From NCBI RefSeq assembly GCF_040807025.1, contig NC_090964.1, forward strand, positions 3,844,001-3,908,000: 64,000 bases of DNA. Direction: 5' to 3'. The position numbers and the translations under genes are program-made. Positions 23,501-34,924 of the stretch are shown piece after piece (position 1 is the first letter of the stretch; the number at the start of each line of letters is the position of its first letter). A model generated the notes under the pieces. It had not been told where the DNA came from. It made no database searches and was given only the letters and a program-made list of their open reading frames with translations. This DNA comes from Struthio camelus. Lineage: Eukaryota; Chordata; Aves; Struthioniformes; Struthionidae.

Positions 23501-24152
23501 CTCCCCATCCTTCATCAGAAAGGCCAATCATTTACTCATCAACAGCCATCTCCCCCAGAAAGCCACGCTCATGCTCACCCAGGTGTGTTGACCCAGATAA
23601 TATCCAGGTGACAGAAGTAAATGCATTCCTTATCCAGCCAGCTGTTGCAGGAACATCGCTTGGTCCTCAGGTGTGCAGCACCGGCTGCAGCAAGGTGGGA
23701 ATTCAGAGGAGGATGGCCCATACCTGCAGCAGAAGGAGGAAGGGATCAGTCGCAGGCTCGGTGCAAGAGCGCTGGAATGCCTGTCGGTGTGTCACCTCTG
23801 CAATCACACCTCCAGTACGGGTTACGCCGATTTCAACATGCAGGCAGTTTTGCAGGAGGTGCAGCCTCACCGATTAGGCTGCAGGATCATAAAGCACTTG
23901 CATAACCCCGGGAACTGGGGATGCTGCCCCGGAGCAGGAGCACAGCAGAGCCGCCGAGCTGCGCCCCAGCGGTGCTCCCCACCCCCGGAGACACCCCGGG
24001 GCCGCCCCGCGCAGCCCCGCTCCCCCTGGCAGAGGGGCCGGGCAGGCAGCCCCGCGGGCGCCGAGCCCCCCTCCAGCCCGGGGCTCACCGTCTTCCAGGA
24101 GGGCGCAGAGGGCGAGCGCCAGCAGCGCGGCGCCGGCGGGGTGGCTGAGCAT
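20466..24152 (-). CDS. EDN2: Preproendothelin-2, five coding exons (complete, 181 aa)
   Basis: Joining 24152-24089, 23723-23579, 22422-22303, 21478-21374 and 20577-20466 on the minus strand gives 546 nt, that is 181 codons and TAA. Every intron is GT-AG, with phases 1, 2, 2, 2. The product has a signal peptide (about 1-22), a short propeptide ending in the furin site RTKR (41-44), and mature endothelin at 45-65 with the CxCx7Cx3C cysteines and the CHLDIIW tail. Big endothelin runs on to 81 and is followed by RRRKR. The endothelin-like peptide lies at 91-105, with a variable tail to 181. Human EDN2 has 178 residues and the same five-exon plan. TAPYGLG followed by PPRRRKRSL, and CATFC in the endothelin-like peptide, fit EDN2 better than EDN1 or EDN3. 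Family knowledge: a secreted vasoactive peptide acting on G-protein-coupled endothelin receptors. I see no frameshift or stop. The EDN2 assignment rests on remembered family sequence, not on a search. Confidence 0.95.
21374..21478 (-). CDS. EDN2: EDN2 coding exon 4: C-terminal propeptide
   Basis: The acceptor is TTCTTGCTTATTAG|G and the donor is CTCTCAG|GTGAGC. The exon is 105 nt, starts by completing a Gly codon and ends in phase 2. It encodes [19 protein letters not shown] and, further on, HGLLRALR. Overall similarity to the mammalian exon is low, but the LLRALR ending lines up with LLQRLR at the end of human exon 4, and both splice phases fit the neighbouring exons. It is proline- and serine-bearing and has no cysteine. 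Its identity rests on position, phase and this short match, so it is slightly less certain than exons 2 and 3. Confidence 0.82.
22303..22422 (-). CDS. EDN2: EDN2 coding exon 3: big-endothelin tail and endothelin-like peptide
   Basis: The acceptor TTTGTTTTTAACAG is followed by 120 nt. These encode [11 protein letters not shown] (the C-terminal end of big endothelin), the basic cluster RRRKR (82-86, a furin-type site) and SLNR. The endothelin-like peptide [15 protein letters not shown] follows at 91-105. It repeats the CxCx7Cx3C spacing of the hormone, as in all vertebrate preproendothelins; it has no well-established function. The donor is CCTGG|GTAAGT, phase 2. TAPYGLG followed by PP and an Arg-rich cluster is the most EDN2-specific segment I can see. 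Confidence 0.93.
23579..23723 (-). CDS. EDN2: EDN2 coding exon 2: propeptide and mature endothelin
   Basis: A pyrimidine-rich tract and CTGCAG precede the exon, which begins with GT to complete a Gly codon. It encodes 21 propeptide residues, then R44 of the furin site RTKR. The mature peptide follows: [11 protein letters not shown], then IYFC, then HLDIIW (residues 45-65). Four cysteines at peptide positions 1, 3, 11 and 15 match the family pattern for 1-15 and 3-11 disulfides. VNTP follows the Trp21-Val22 bond, where endothelin-converting enzyme cuts. The donor is CCTGG|GTGAGC, phase 2. Compared with human endothelin-2 as I recall it, position 4 is Asn (as in the rodent form VIC) and position 12 is Ile instead of Val. 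Confidence 0.95.
24089..24152 (-). CDS. EDN2: EDN2 coding exon 1: signal peptide
   Basis: The exon encodes [21 protein letters not shown] plus the first base of a Gly codon. This is a short N-region followed by a Leu/Ala-rich hydrophobic core, as expected for a secretory signal peptide. The ATG at 24152-24150 has G at -3 (GTCGCCATGC). It is the first ATG after the predicted transcription start, because the 24153-24338 leader contains none. The reading frame is open far upstream, but that part lies before the TATA box and would not be transcribed. The donor GAC-G|GTGAGC leaves phase 1, which matches exon 2. Cleavage is probably near residue 22. Confidence 0.9.
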
Positions 24153-24338
24153 GGCGACGGCGAGCCTCGCAGGGGTCGGTGAGGCGCGGGGCTGCGACGG
24201 CTTTGCAAGAGGCTTTGGGAGTTTTGAGGGTTTTTTTTTTTTCTCCTTCCTTTTTTTTTTTTGTTTAATCTCCTTGTTCTTCCCCCTGCCCTGCTTCTCC
24301 GCGCAGTGCTTTGGCAGGAGCTGCCGAGAAGCCTCTGG
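24153..24338 (-). other. EDN2: EDN2 5' untranslated leader
   Basis: This is the predicted leader between the TATA-directed start and the ATG. It contains no upstream ATG. On the RNA strand it has two adenine tracts of about 11-12 nt (complements of 24231-24242 and 24251-24262) in a purine-rich setting, then a GC-rich segment up to the start codon. The exact 5' end is inferred from the TATA position. Confidence 0.55.
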
Positions 24339-24362
24339 AGCCAGCGGGTGCCTGGCAGGTGC

Positions 24363-24368
24363 TTTATA
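24363..24368 (-). promoter_or_regulatory. EDN2: TATA box of EDN2
   Basis: The minus strand reads GGGGCTATAAAGCACC, so TATAAA lies at 24368-24363. This predicts a transcription start near 24335-24340 and a leader of about 185 nt. A GC box (GGGGCGG, 24405-24399) and a CRE-type half site (TGACG, 24388-24384) lie just upstream. Endothelin genes are known to use TATA promoters with nearby AP-1/CRE and GATA sites; the role of these particular sites is inferred. Confidence 0.8.
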
Positions 24369-24592
24369 GCCCCGCCGCCGCCGCGTCACGGCCCCGCTCC
24401 GCCCCGCAGCGTGCAGCGGCCCGCGGGGCCAAACAGCCGGGACGCGGGCACGCGTGGGTGGCGGGCGCTCCGCGGGCACGCGCAGGCAGCCCCCGCCGCA
24501 CCGCACCGCGCTGCGCCCGCGGTGGGGCTGGGGGCTGCTTCCAGCTCCGCCAAGGCTCCGGGTCAGCCCGCTGCCTACCAAAGGCGGCGGTT

Positions 24593-24634
24593 GCGGAAAA
24601 CACGTGTAGCTGCCCGCGGAAAACACGCGTGGCT
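24593..24634. promoter_or_regulatory. 19-bp direct repeat with hypoxia-element-like cores
   Basis: GCGGAAAACACGTGTAGCT at 24593-24611 is repeated as GCGGAAAACACGCGTGGCT at 24616-24634, a 23-bp period. Each copy has a GGAAAA core (NFAT-like), and they carry ACGTG and GCGTG (HIF/bHLH-PAS-like) cores. The repeat lies about 225-270 bp upstream of the EDN2 TATA box. Its function is inferred. Confidence 0.4.
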
Positions 24635-25124
24635 CCCCACGTTACGAGAGGCAGTGAAGCGCGGGATGGGGTTGGGGAGGGTGGAGGGGAGAAATTCCCT
24701 TGTCGGGAGGTCGCCAACGTTTCGCAGCCTGGAGCTGCCGCGCAGAGGGCAGCGGAGACGGTAGGCACCCTTTGCGCCGCCACGGCCCGCTCTGCAGCCG
24801 GGGACTTGTCCCCCGTGGGGTGGCCCGGGTGGGTGTTGCTCCTGTCCCCGCGGCGAGGCTGCGGGCCGGGGCCGGAGCGTGCCGGCGGCGGGGAAAAGTA
24901 AACGGTAGTTTGCGGCCGCGGCCGGCAGATGGAGCGGGAGGGGAGCAGGCAGCGCGGGCAGGCGTGGGAGCGCGCCTGCCCCACGCGTGGCGGCCGGGTC
25001 AGTGGGAGGCCGGCCCGGGCCCACGAACTGCCGCTGCAGCCTCCCCCATGCAGCTTCAATGTGGAGGGTTCCTCAGCTGCCTGCAGTCCAGTGCTGCCCA
25101 ACGCTGCTCCTCTGAACGCAGCAC

Positions 25125-25139
25125 AAAAAAAAAAAAAAA
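25125..25139 (+). repeat. A15 homopolymer at the CpG island edge
   Basis: An uninterrupted run of adenines followed by TAAAATAATAATC. It marks the sharp shift from GC-rich to AT-rich sequence. Confidence 0.9.
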
Positions 25140-26954
25140 TAAAATAATAATCAAGTGAAACCAAACGGTTTAGCAGGCTAACTTGGTCCGCACAGCAACA
25201 CTGGACTGCTTTAAGCTATACCAACATCGTCATATAATTCAAGCCGAATTTAGTTCCGTTTAGTCCTAGTAACTTTTAACTATAGTAAAATACACCTATT
25301 AAATCAAATGTAGAGAGTCTCTGCTTTCCCTCTCCCTTTTTTCATGAAATCAGTTAGTCTTTTGCAAGGTCGAGCAATTAGATTGTCTTACAATAAAACT
25401 TCCCTACTGCTGCCTGCTTTTGCTTCCTTTGACGTTAGTGATGGCATACTAGATACTTTCTGCATACTTTTAAGCATATGAAGAAGGTAAAATATACCAA
25501 TCACCTCTTGGACTGCCCAAGGAGACGGCAAGCAGCTTCATCATGCCCATCATATGTGTCAAGCAGAAGTAGGAAACTGTCTTCCAGGGAAAGCATTGGG
25601 TACTGACCACAGGAGGGATGGATAACAGCTCCCAGGCACCACACATTCCCTGGAGCTGCTGCTCCAGCTTGGAAAAGCAGCTCCTGCCTTCTCAGATGTT
25701 AGGTAAATCTTAGGAGTGAAATATGCTGAGTAATGAGAGCAGGTTAGAAGAGCCAACACAGAACCACCACTGTTCTCGAATACTCTGTGTCAATGTGGTT
25801 TTAAGGGCTTCTTAGGAAAGGGAGCGTATTTTTATCTGCTTACCCTGAACTTTTATTGCGTTGTCGTGAACTGATGCAACCTGTTGTCAATTACAGTGAA
25901 TCTGTGTGCGGTCTCGTGTGAAGTGTAACACATGCTAGGAGCAGTGGGAAGAGAAATAAGGAAAAGTGCAGCAAGCCGGGAGCATGGCTTTCGTTGCGGA
26001 AATAAGATGGGTTAGAACGGCATTTCTGCAAACGAGGAAAGAGACTTTAACATTTGCTCTGACCAAGCAGCAGTGTGAATGCCTTTCTGTGTTCATGCAA
26101 AAGGAACAGAGAAGATGTGTGCAGAGGTAAACCCATACTGGGATCAAACAAATGCTCCGGGGAAATTGTTGCACTATTCACCAAACAACTGTGACTACGT
26201 TGGCAAGTTAGAGTGCAGGTACTGTAGAGAGCTCCATTTATTGAGTGTGGATGAAATGAGGGAGCACAGGAGGCCAGGGCAAATGAAAAATGTACAGACG
26301 GAGGTGTAGCTAAAGTAGCAGGTTGTGGGAATGTTAGAGAATATCAGGAATAGTGAAAACATTATCCTAAAATAACGAGAAAGCAAAGATATAATTGCTA
26401 AAATAAAACTTCAGTGTGAGAAGCAAACAAGCAGAGGTAAAAGAGGGAAGTTTTTAACCACTATACCGTTGCAAAAATCATTCTGAAGTCGACAGGGAAA
26501 CACAATAGCGGCGTTACCTGTTACAGCCCATTATTCCAGCTGTGCCAAGTTTCAGAGTGATGTCAGGGGTAGGATACTGTATGACATTCCAGATGCCAAT
26601 TCAGTGATATAATACATCTCCTTTGGCTCCAATTCCTGTGGTCCTGATTCTGGTCACTGTAGAATGAAAGAAGATATTCTCAACGTGGGGAAGGTAATAC
26701 AACAATAGTTACCCACACAGAGAACACGCCAGGGAATAAATGATATCATTAAGCTTGAGAAAAGGGGCACTTTAAGGAAAACAAAACTTAGGAAGGGGTA
26801 GTAGGCGCTACCAGCCATTTGCATGAGGTATGAGACAGAGCCATGATCAAATGGCTTTCCAGGATTCATTTACTGAAAGGATCAACAGAGCACTTTGTCT
26901 CATAAAGACCCCTCAGGAAGGGGGGAAGGAAGAGGGAAGAAAGGGAAGGAAGAG

Positions 26955-27070
26955 GGGTCTTGAGCTGACCTGAGGTTTTGGAGTTCTGGGTTCAAGCCAC
27001 CTCCTTTATGTGGCCATAGCTTTGTCAGTTTACGTTTCCAAAAAGTGCCTGAAACTACAAGTGTCTGAAA
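26955..27070 (+). mobile_element. Ancient tRNA-derived SINE relic (MIR/CORE-like)
   Basis: GGAGTTCTGGGTTCAAGCC has a B-box-like core. It is followed by a decayed version of the tail that in MIR-type SINEs reads about a not-understood GTGTGACC and TCAGTTTCC (here TTTGTCAGTTTACGTTTCC). Assigned by pattern memory only. Confidence 0.35.
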
Positions 27071-30000
27071 AGATCTCTTACTGCATTTCTAGAAGTCAAG
27101 TGTCCAGATGTCTGTTAGGCATCTGCCTTCAGTGCCAGGTGCAATAATATCTTTACAAATCAGACCTTTCATCCAAGATCTCTCACTTGTTTTGTTCATT
27201 TCTTATAAATCCCAAGAGTGATTTTTACTACTGCAGAAAATGGAGCACACGTTACACCCTCTTGTTCATATATGCCTACTGAATGGAGTTTGAACCCATT
27301 TTTTATCTCCAGGAAATACTCTACTGTGTTGAGCAGGCACAAACCTGACCAGCATATATATGGATGTTTGGTGCCTAATCGCCGATGTTTCGAAGTTCTT
27401 AAAGGATGTGAAATTCAACAGGCAAAATTCTCCGTTTGTTGTAGGGATGTAAGAACCCTGCAGAGAGGAGGTGTGGTTGGGATTGCATTTACCAGGCAAG
27501 CAGGACTGTTTTGAACCAACCCTGCCCTGACAGCTTTGTCCATAGCTACAGACTGGCCATTTAACAGGCTGATAGCTTTAAAAAGTAGTTTACTTTTAGA
27601 GTTGTGAAGAAGAACTTCCAGTTGTGGGGTGAAACGGCTGTGCTGGGGTCAATCACCTGCCCAGAGTATTAATTGTGGTATCTAACTTTGGTCATTTCAC
27701 TACTAGCTACTCATTTTAGGCAGAGTGTTCAGATCTTCCTGCTATTACGGACTTGTGGGTTCAGCTTGGACCGAGAGCAATGCTTCTCCTTGACCTCCTA
27801 GATACAGAGAAGCTGCATTGCTCCTGCAACAGTCCCTGTTCCCCTGAAAAAGAGCAGGGGACACTGCTTGCCAGGGCCAACACTCCTGGCATTATCAGCA
27901 CGCTAAAATCACTAAGAAAAACAACTGGCTGGAGCAAAGGAACAGGTCTGTGCTACACAAACACAGCTTCCAAAGAAGGAACAAAGGCGTACACAAGACT
28001 GTTCCCTGGGTCCTAAATTCCAATGATGGGCTTTGCCTCCTGCAGTTATTTTTTCCCTTTTGTTTTTGACTATAGGAATACATTGTTCACTTCATTGTGA
28101 GGAGTTCCAGGCAGACATGACGAAAGGGACAAAACAGCTCAAGAAAAGAGACGTCCCGTGCAGCATTCATGAAATGCACTCTTTGGAAACAAGGAACGAA
28201 CAAACAGGAAAGCACTTTAACCATTGCAAAGACAGGATTCCAGCATGTTCTTGGCACCAGGAGGAACAATGGAGTGATGTCACAAGCTAGAATTCCCCAC
28301 GGTGGATAGAAGCCCAGCAAATAATCGTAATTCTTGCCTTGAGCACATTAGGAAAAATTTTCTGCAATTGGTCATCCCCCACTGAGTCCCTGTTAGGAAG
28401 TATAGGAAAGAGACATTGTAAAGTGAAGTTTCCTTTGGGAGATCCTTCGCTGCCCCCAGAGCCAATGCACCAATTGTTATAAATCGCTACTTTCTGCTGA
28501 CTACAAGGAATTTCAGTGGAGCAATGCTGCTGACAGGAGGCTGAGTACACGGCTCCCTGAAGAATATACTTCACACAGCGAAGAAGGGTGCACACAGGGA
28601 TCCAGGTACTTGTAAGGGCAAAGGAACAAGAAGCCTCATTAGTTATCCAGGGCTTTGTGCTTACACAGCATTGAAAGCAAGCTTTACCTTTATAGTTTCA
28701 AAGGTGCTGAGAATGGCAAGGAGCTTAGGAGACGCAGTCCTGCTTGAACAATGCCGTTTGGAGAATTTCCACCTAGTTTAAAGCTACCAAATGACATGAA
28801 CAATACCAGTGCATCCTCCAGACCCCCAACACCTCTTTTTTATTTTGGCTTCAAGTCAGCTCCATGGAGAGTGACTTGAAGTGCATATGAAACTTTCAGC
28901 CATTATTAGGCTGGCGATTACTGAAAATGTGGACTGCTTCCACCTCCCCAAGACTTACTCTGCAGATGCATGATCAGCCTCTACACAGGAGCACACCAAC
29001 TCTTGGCTGTCACTTTTCTTTTTTGCATGAATGGTGGTGTCAGTACAAGGGAGAGTTAGGACTGCTTGGTTGAATGGGAGATGGCATTTCCCTTTCAATA
29101 GCAAATAGCTTTAATGAGCCTAAGCCAGTCTTAAAAAAAATGAAGCATTAAGACTGGAATGCTTGCACACTTTACGTATTTGTCCCTGTTCTGTGTTTGT
29201 CTGTGGTCTTCATTATCAATGCCTGAATATACCACGAGGGGGCTGTTTTACCCTAGTCCCAGTTTCAAGATCTTTGTGTGTTTTCCTGCTCCAGGAGTTT
29301 CCTGAGAAACCCTGCACCACTGACAGACATGGAGAGAGGCAACCTGGCCCCAGGCATTGGGCCTGCCATCGGAAACTTCTAGAGCTCTCCTTCTGCCTCC
29401 ATCTCCTCGTATCACAGAGGTGGCACAAGACTTCCCAGTCATGGAGGCAAATATCGCCTAGGAGGGCAATGGGAGAAGGTTAGACAGGAAGGCAGAGAGC
29501 ACACCCTGCAAACCGGGGCTTGCCACCTCCACCCCACTCAGTGAGGTGGGAAGGGTGCATGCAACAGCAGTGGGGCTCACATTTGTATGGATCATCTCTC
29601 ACCCACAGGAGCAGCCATGCTGGCTGTGGCATCATCTGGAAAGTGTCAGGCTCTGTGGCCATACTTAAGCTTTGACAGGATGCTGCCCTTTGCCTACCTT
29701 GCTTGTACATTGAGCCAGCCTGTTAAAATAAGACTAATATTCGCTTGGCGTTCTTCACTCTTTCAATGTAGGAAAGAATTATCTCAGATTTATACAGCAT
29801 TCAGAGGATACAAAGACATAAGCTTTGCTTGGTGGGACACAGTAGCATTTTCCTGATTGAAAGTTTAAATTTACAGCGGCCAGAAGTGGCTATGAGAGAG
29901 GAAGGGGAAGGAGTAGACACTGAGTAAAATTGTGTTCCCGTTCTTCAGTGCTTCTCCGCTTTAACTAGAGGACTCAGCAGGCAATGAACAGGGCAAGTCT

Positions 30001-31384
30001 GGTATCACCGGAGTTATGGCAGTGATGGACCTGCCTTGGGATAGCTGACAGAATGAGGCACCTGAAATGCTGCAATACAAGAAGCTGCTAATGATAACTT
30101 AAGGGAAGTGAAAGTGAGATGTGACTCTCAAGTACTTTGGAAGGAGGAGAAATGAGTTGAATGGCTTAGAGAGCCATGTAATTTACTGGGCTATGTGCCT
30201 GTAGCCTAAGATGGTTATCACTGCTACACAAGTGTCATTAATTTTATAGCAAAGTAACTAGTACTTTAGTAAAAGAAAAGGAATGGGGTGGGAGTTGGAA
30301 GAACTGCCTCTAGGACACCAGTATGAATCAAATTCAGAAAGGTACTGGCTAAAATGGAGATATTGTGAATATCTCAATATGTGATTAGCTTTGGAAGAGA
30401 CATTCAACTTCCTGCACCAGGGATCTCATATTATGTTAAATAAGGCTAAGAGCTACAGAAGGAGTAGATCATACCTTATCCCTTTTGATAGGACTTATCC
30501 ACCATCCTCTTCAGCATCTTCAAGTGGCCACTGCCACAGATTACATACTGGGTCACAGATCTGATCTAGTCTGGGTTTTACGGGTGTTAGTCTGAAGTCA
30601 TAATAAAGGTGCTTCTGATGACACCCTTCCATAATGGTATGGAAGCTCATGCGGAGAAAGGCATGAGTAAAAACTTGCAACTCTCACACACCAAGAAATT
30701 TGGTGAACTTTTCAGCACAAGCTATTCATTGTATCAAAAAATGTAGGGACTCTAAAGGCTATGAACTCGTCCTATTCCTTCCTAGCTAAATGGGAAGCAA
30801 AAGCATGTTCGTCCTTTTTCTGTGGACGGAAGAGTTGCCCCAAAGGGAAATGTTTGCAAGTATGAAAGTTTTTAAGAGGTGCGTTTTAAACTGAATATCA
30901 AATACAAAACTGTCCCGTGAGCCTGTCTGATTGCATACTTTCTCTGCCCAAAGGGCAAGAAAAGAAAAGTGGAGGGTGTGTTTAGACAGCCCCATGGAGA
31001 CATTCCTTGTAAGTTGGGTGTTCATCGGAACACTGTAATATGGATGTCTGAGTTTACTCCACCCTGATGGTTGAACTCCTTCAGATTTCCAGAACGATGA
31101 GTGACCTGGAATTTATAATTACAGTAGGTGTAATGTAATTAATCACCACCTCGAATTTGTCTTCTATCAGTAACTGCTTTATAATACCAATCCTTTGCTG
31201 CAAATGCATGAGAACAGCTTGTGCAGCATAGCTATTTCCAGCTGAGACAAGTTCAGCAGAGTTCCTACCACCCGGACTGGTGGGAAGATCCCTTTCGGCT
31301 CTTCTACAACTTCTGTTTTCTGCAGAAGCCAGGTGGCAGACAGAGCAATATTCAATATTGAGTTCAGATACATTGTTGGCTGCA

Positions 31385-31398
31385 CCAGCAGATGGCAC
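31385..31398 (+). promoter_or_regulatory. CTCF-like motif
   Basis: CCAGCAGATGGCAC fits the core CCASYAGRKGGCRS at every position. Occupancy is not known. Confidence 0.4.
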
Positions 31399-34300
31399 AT
31401 AGTTTAAGTTCCTTTTAAGCATCTGGTTTCTTTCTGGCCAGCAGCTTATATCCATTTCAGATCTCTTTTTCTAGTTTATTCTTTTTGTGGGGATATTTGG
31501 GGTAAGAATTTCTGTTCATGAGGCTGCAAAGATTTATCAGGGACAGAAACTTAGAATGAGACAAATAGCTTAAAGAAAATCAAAGAAAACAGGGAGAAAA
31601 CATAAGTATATGCCCTTTAAACTTCAGCACTCATACATGTGGTTAATTATTAATTATTGATATGGTTTACTGATATATTGATGTATTGATTCGTGCCACC
31701 TAGAGGACAGATCCCATTGTTCTGAACAACGTACAAATCCATGTCAGACAGTCTGTAGCCAAAGAGTTTGCAAAAATTTTCTAACAGGAAGTGCAGATAC
31801 AGGAACACTGAAGCCTTTGAGAATATCTCATTTTTCCCCAAAAGTTTTGAGTATAGTAAGAAATGATGTCCACAATTTTTGAAATGGTCAGTTTGTCATA
31901 TTCAGCAAAATTATTTCATCTCTTAGGCTTACAACATGTTTCAAAATGTCACTTGATCTCATTCTTTATTTGACAGCTCAAAACTGTAATGAAAACATTT
32001 TTCTTCTGTCAAAATGCTTTTCTCCTATCAAGACACTGTCAAAATGCTTAATCAGCATTGCAGTTTTTTTAACATTTTATTTTTAAAAGAAATCAGAAAT
32101 ATTTGATTTGAGAAAAATAAAACTTCCAGCAAACCAAGAAGGTCATAATTTCCATCATGCTGCATTTTCAACGTTAGTGGAGATGAGAGACTCCAGTCTG
32201 CAGAAGCAGATAAGTTTGGAAAGGAAACAACAAAGTTTTACAAGAAATTTTAATTAAAGGTGCAATAATGAGGTACTAAGGAATCAAAACATAAACTTGG
32301 CAAGGGATCTATCTATGTTAGCAGTGTCTCTTTGCTGTATGTCTCTGCCCTTGGACAGATGCAACCATAATTTCAGTTACTGGTTAACCTGTGCGCCATG
32401 AAGCTTCAATTCTTAGAAGCTGGTTTATGCTATAACTCTTGGTATCTGCCTGCAAGGCCAGAGGGATCACAACTGAGAGAGGTTGTAACCAGGTTTTCTG
32501 CTTTGCTAGAAATTCTTCAGTTTTCTATCCCAACATGAAATGGTGTAAAACTGTTTGGAATTTTATCTTAAAAAATTCTCACTAGTAATATAATTTCAGG
32601 TCTCAAAAATGTATTGTTCTGAGCAGTGACGACTGTTTTCTCCCTTAAAATAATTTTAATATAGTAAAACAAAGTTTTCATTTGGAAACTAATTTTGAAA
32701 GAAAATAGATAATAATCATTTCCAAATCTATCAAAAAGAGACATTGTCAGATAATAAGGATGCTTACTTTTGTTAGTTTTGCTGCTAATATGTTGGTTTC
32801 AGTACAAACCATTTATTTGTAAATAATGTTTACCAAAATGTTTGTGAATAGCTGTGTTTTGGTAATTCACCAAAAGTGGTTGTAATTCTAATACTCAATT
32901 TGTCTCAATTTCCCAATATGAAAATGGGACAGAAGAGAAGAAAGGAGTAAATTTTATCCTTTTTCTTGCTCTTGGTTATTTTGTCTATTTATTCTATAAA
33001 CTCCTTGGCTGTCTGTGACGGATCTGTGTACCTCTCTGACCCCAGCTCAGAGATCAGGTCTCTAAATGGTGCTGCAGAGCAGGGAGCACTGTGTTGCCAT
33101 TGAGTGTTTTTTCTCTGAAGGCCAAGAGTTAGTTATGTCTGACACGTTGGCTGTTGGATGCCGTCTCCGATCTCCCATGTCACTGGAGATAATAGAAAGT
33201 CTAGGAGAAAACCAGCCGGATGACTAACAGAGAAGGTGAGAGGACTCAGCTCCCCCGAAGCGGTTACTATTTATACCTCAGGGATTCCTCAAAATAGCCT
33301 CTTCGGTGTTTATGGAGTGGTTTCTTGGCATGAATCATGAGGAGACACTTTTTCCTCCTGCTCCGAATTGTCCGTGGGTCATGGTGTCTCACCAGCTGAT
33401 GGAGGGGGTCAGCCCTGAGCTGGGGCTGGGGGAAGAGAAGGTTTTCACAGTGCCTGTGGTAAACCCACAAAGAAGGAAGCCAAAAAGCCTTCTCAGTCCC
33501 TCCCAGGCAAACCCCTCTCTGTGACCTCTGAGGCTACATCACGCTGCCAGTCAAGAGCAAGGCTAAGCCTACTGCCTGCCTCAGTTCATCCTCTGTCCGC
33601 ATTATTCATGTCCAAGCCGAGACAAAGCCCTACAGCTCTTCTGCAGGGGAAAGCTCAGGCCTAAAAATAGGCACAATTTCCGACTGACGTGCTCTGCAGT
33701 GACTAGCCATGGGGTGACAAAGTGAGCTAGTCTCAGCCCACCAGTAATGGACCAAGGGTGCTTTTACATCCAAATAGGCTGGACACCTTGAACCCAAAAA
33801 CAACTTATATAGTGCTGGATGAAGGGTTCAGCCTGCTTAAACCCTATCTTCACCTCCAAAGAGGGATGTAGCCTGAGGAGAAGGTATCAGTAACTTAAAT
33901 GGTCGTTGGTGCAGTCACTGCCTCCTTTTCTCAGGTTCTTACTGAGGAGGGGTCTGGATACTTTCACGGGAAATCAGAAAACGAGAAGAATGCAAACTAG
34001 CCTAAGCCACATCTCTGTCCAGCCCTTCCATAATTCCCAGCAACCTCTGCTGAGCTCTTCTCTTGGTCATGGCTGCACTCCTCTATGCTCCCTTTGCAGC
34101 TGTCCACAGCCCAGGTCTCAACCAGCGACATCTTCCTATCTTTCTTTTCCCTTTCCCTCTCAGAGAAGCATCCCTGACTTCTGCATGGCCCTGAGTCAAT
34201 CCCTCTGCCCGTTTTCTCCAATGAGCTCTGACTTAGCTAGGCTTGGCCATAAGGCAGATGTGTTTCTCACTGCAGTCCCACAGACACAAATTTCCATGTC

Positions 34301-34924
34301 CCTTCATTTCCCTCTCCACAATAATCCTAGTCTGACTCACACATAAATTGTTAAGCTTGATAAATTGGTGACTATGAAGTGCTGAAAATCTCTGCTTCTT
34401 TGGAAAACTGAGTTCAGTCCCATTTTCTGCTACAAACTCCCACCAGAGCCCTGGGCAATGCAAAATCATAGATTTTAAAATTTGGGGCATTTTTATGCCA
34501 GTGTGACAAGGCCAAAGTGATTTAAAAACATAAATTGCATTTTCAGAAGTTCTTTTGTCCCAGACTGTAACTCCTGAAATTGTGGCCATGCATAACGGAC
34601 AGTCGGGACTTAGAGAACCAGACTGAGCAGAGAGCTGCTTAAATTAGTGGGAAATGCTAAGAAGGGAGTTTGGTAGCTGTCACAATTATTAACTGTGAAT
34701 CCTCTCCAGAAGTTCGATACAAAAACTGATCAGGCCTTTCTCATTATAGATGAGATCCTGGAAGGAAAAGTTCTTTCCCTTTCATCTCACTGTATCCAGT
34801 AGCCCCCTGATTAGATGCTTCTTTTCAAAACTCTAATCAGTATTTAATTAGCTGTACAAAGTACAAGGAGAGATAAGAAAGTCCCATCCCAGAAAAACCT
34901 GACTGTCTCCTACCAAGAAGGATC

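Larger units (their letters stand above)
23900..25060. promoter_or_regulatory. CpG island over EDN2 exon 1 and promoter
   Basis: This stretch is strongly GC-rich and full of CG dinucleotides, unlike the AT-richer flanks. It spans exon 1, the TATA box and about 700 bp upstream. Boundaries are by eye. It may also support an upstream transcript on the plus strand, but no convincing coding exon is visible there. Confidence 0.7.

Noticed and set aside
23083..23877. 264-codon open frame on the plus strand
   Set aside because: It runs antisense across EDN2 introns and exon 2, has no recognisable domain, and its openness follows from the constrained exon on the other strand.
23874..24626. 250-codon minus-strand frame over the CpG island
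   Set aside because: Only its internal part from 24152 to 24089 is EDN2 exon 1. The rest is promoter, leader and intron 1 kept open by GC-rich sequence.
24261..25164. Several long Arg/Pro/Ala-rich frames in both directions
   Set aside because: CpG islands have few stop codons; these frames overlap each other and show no domain.
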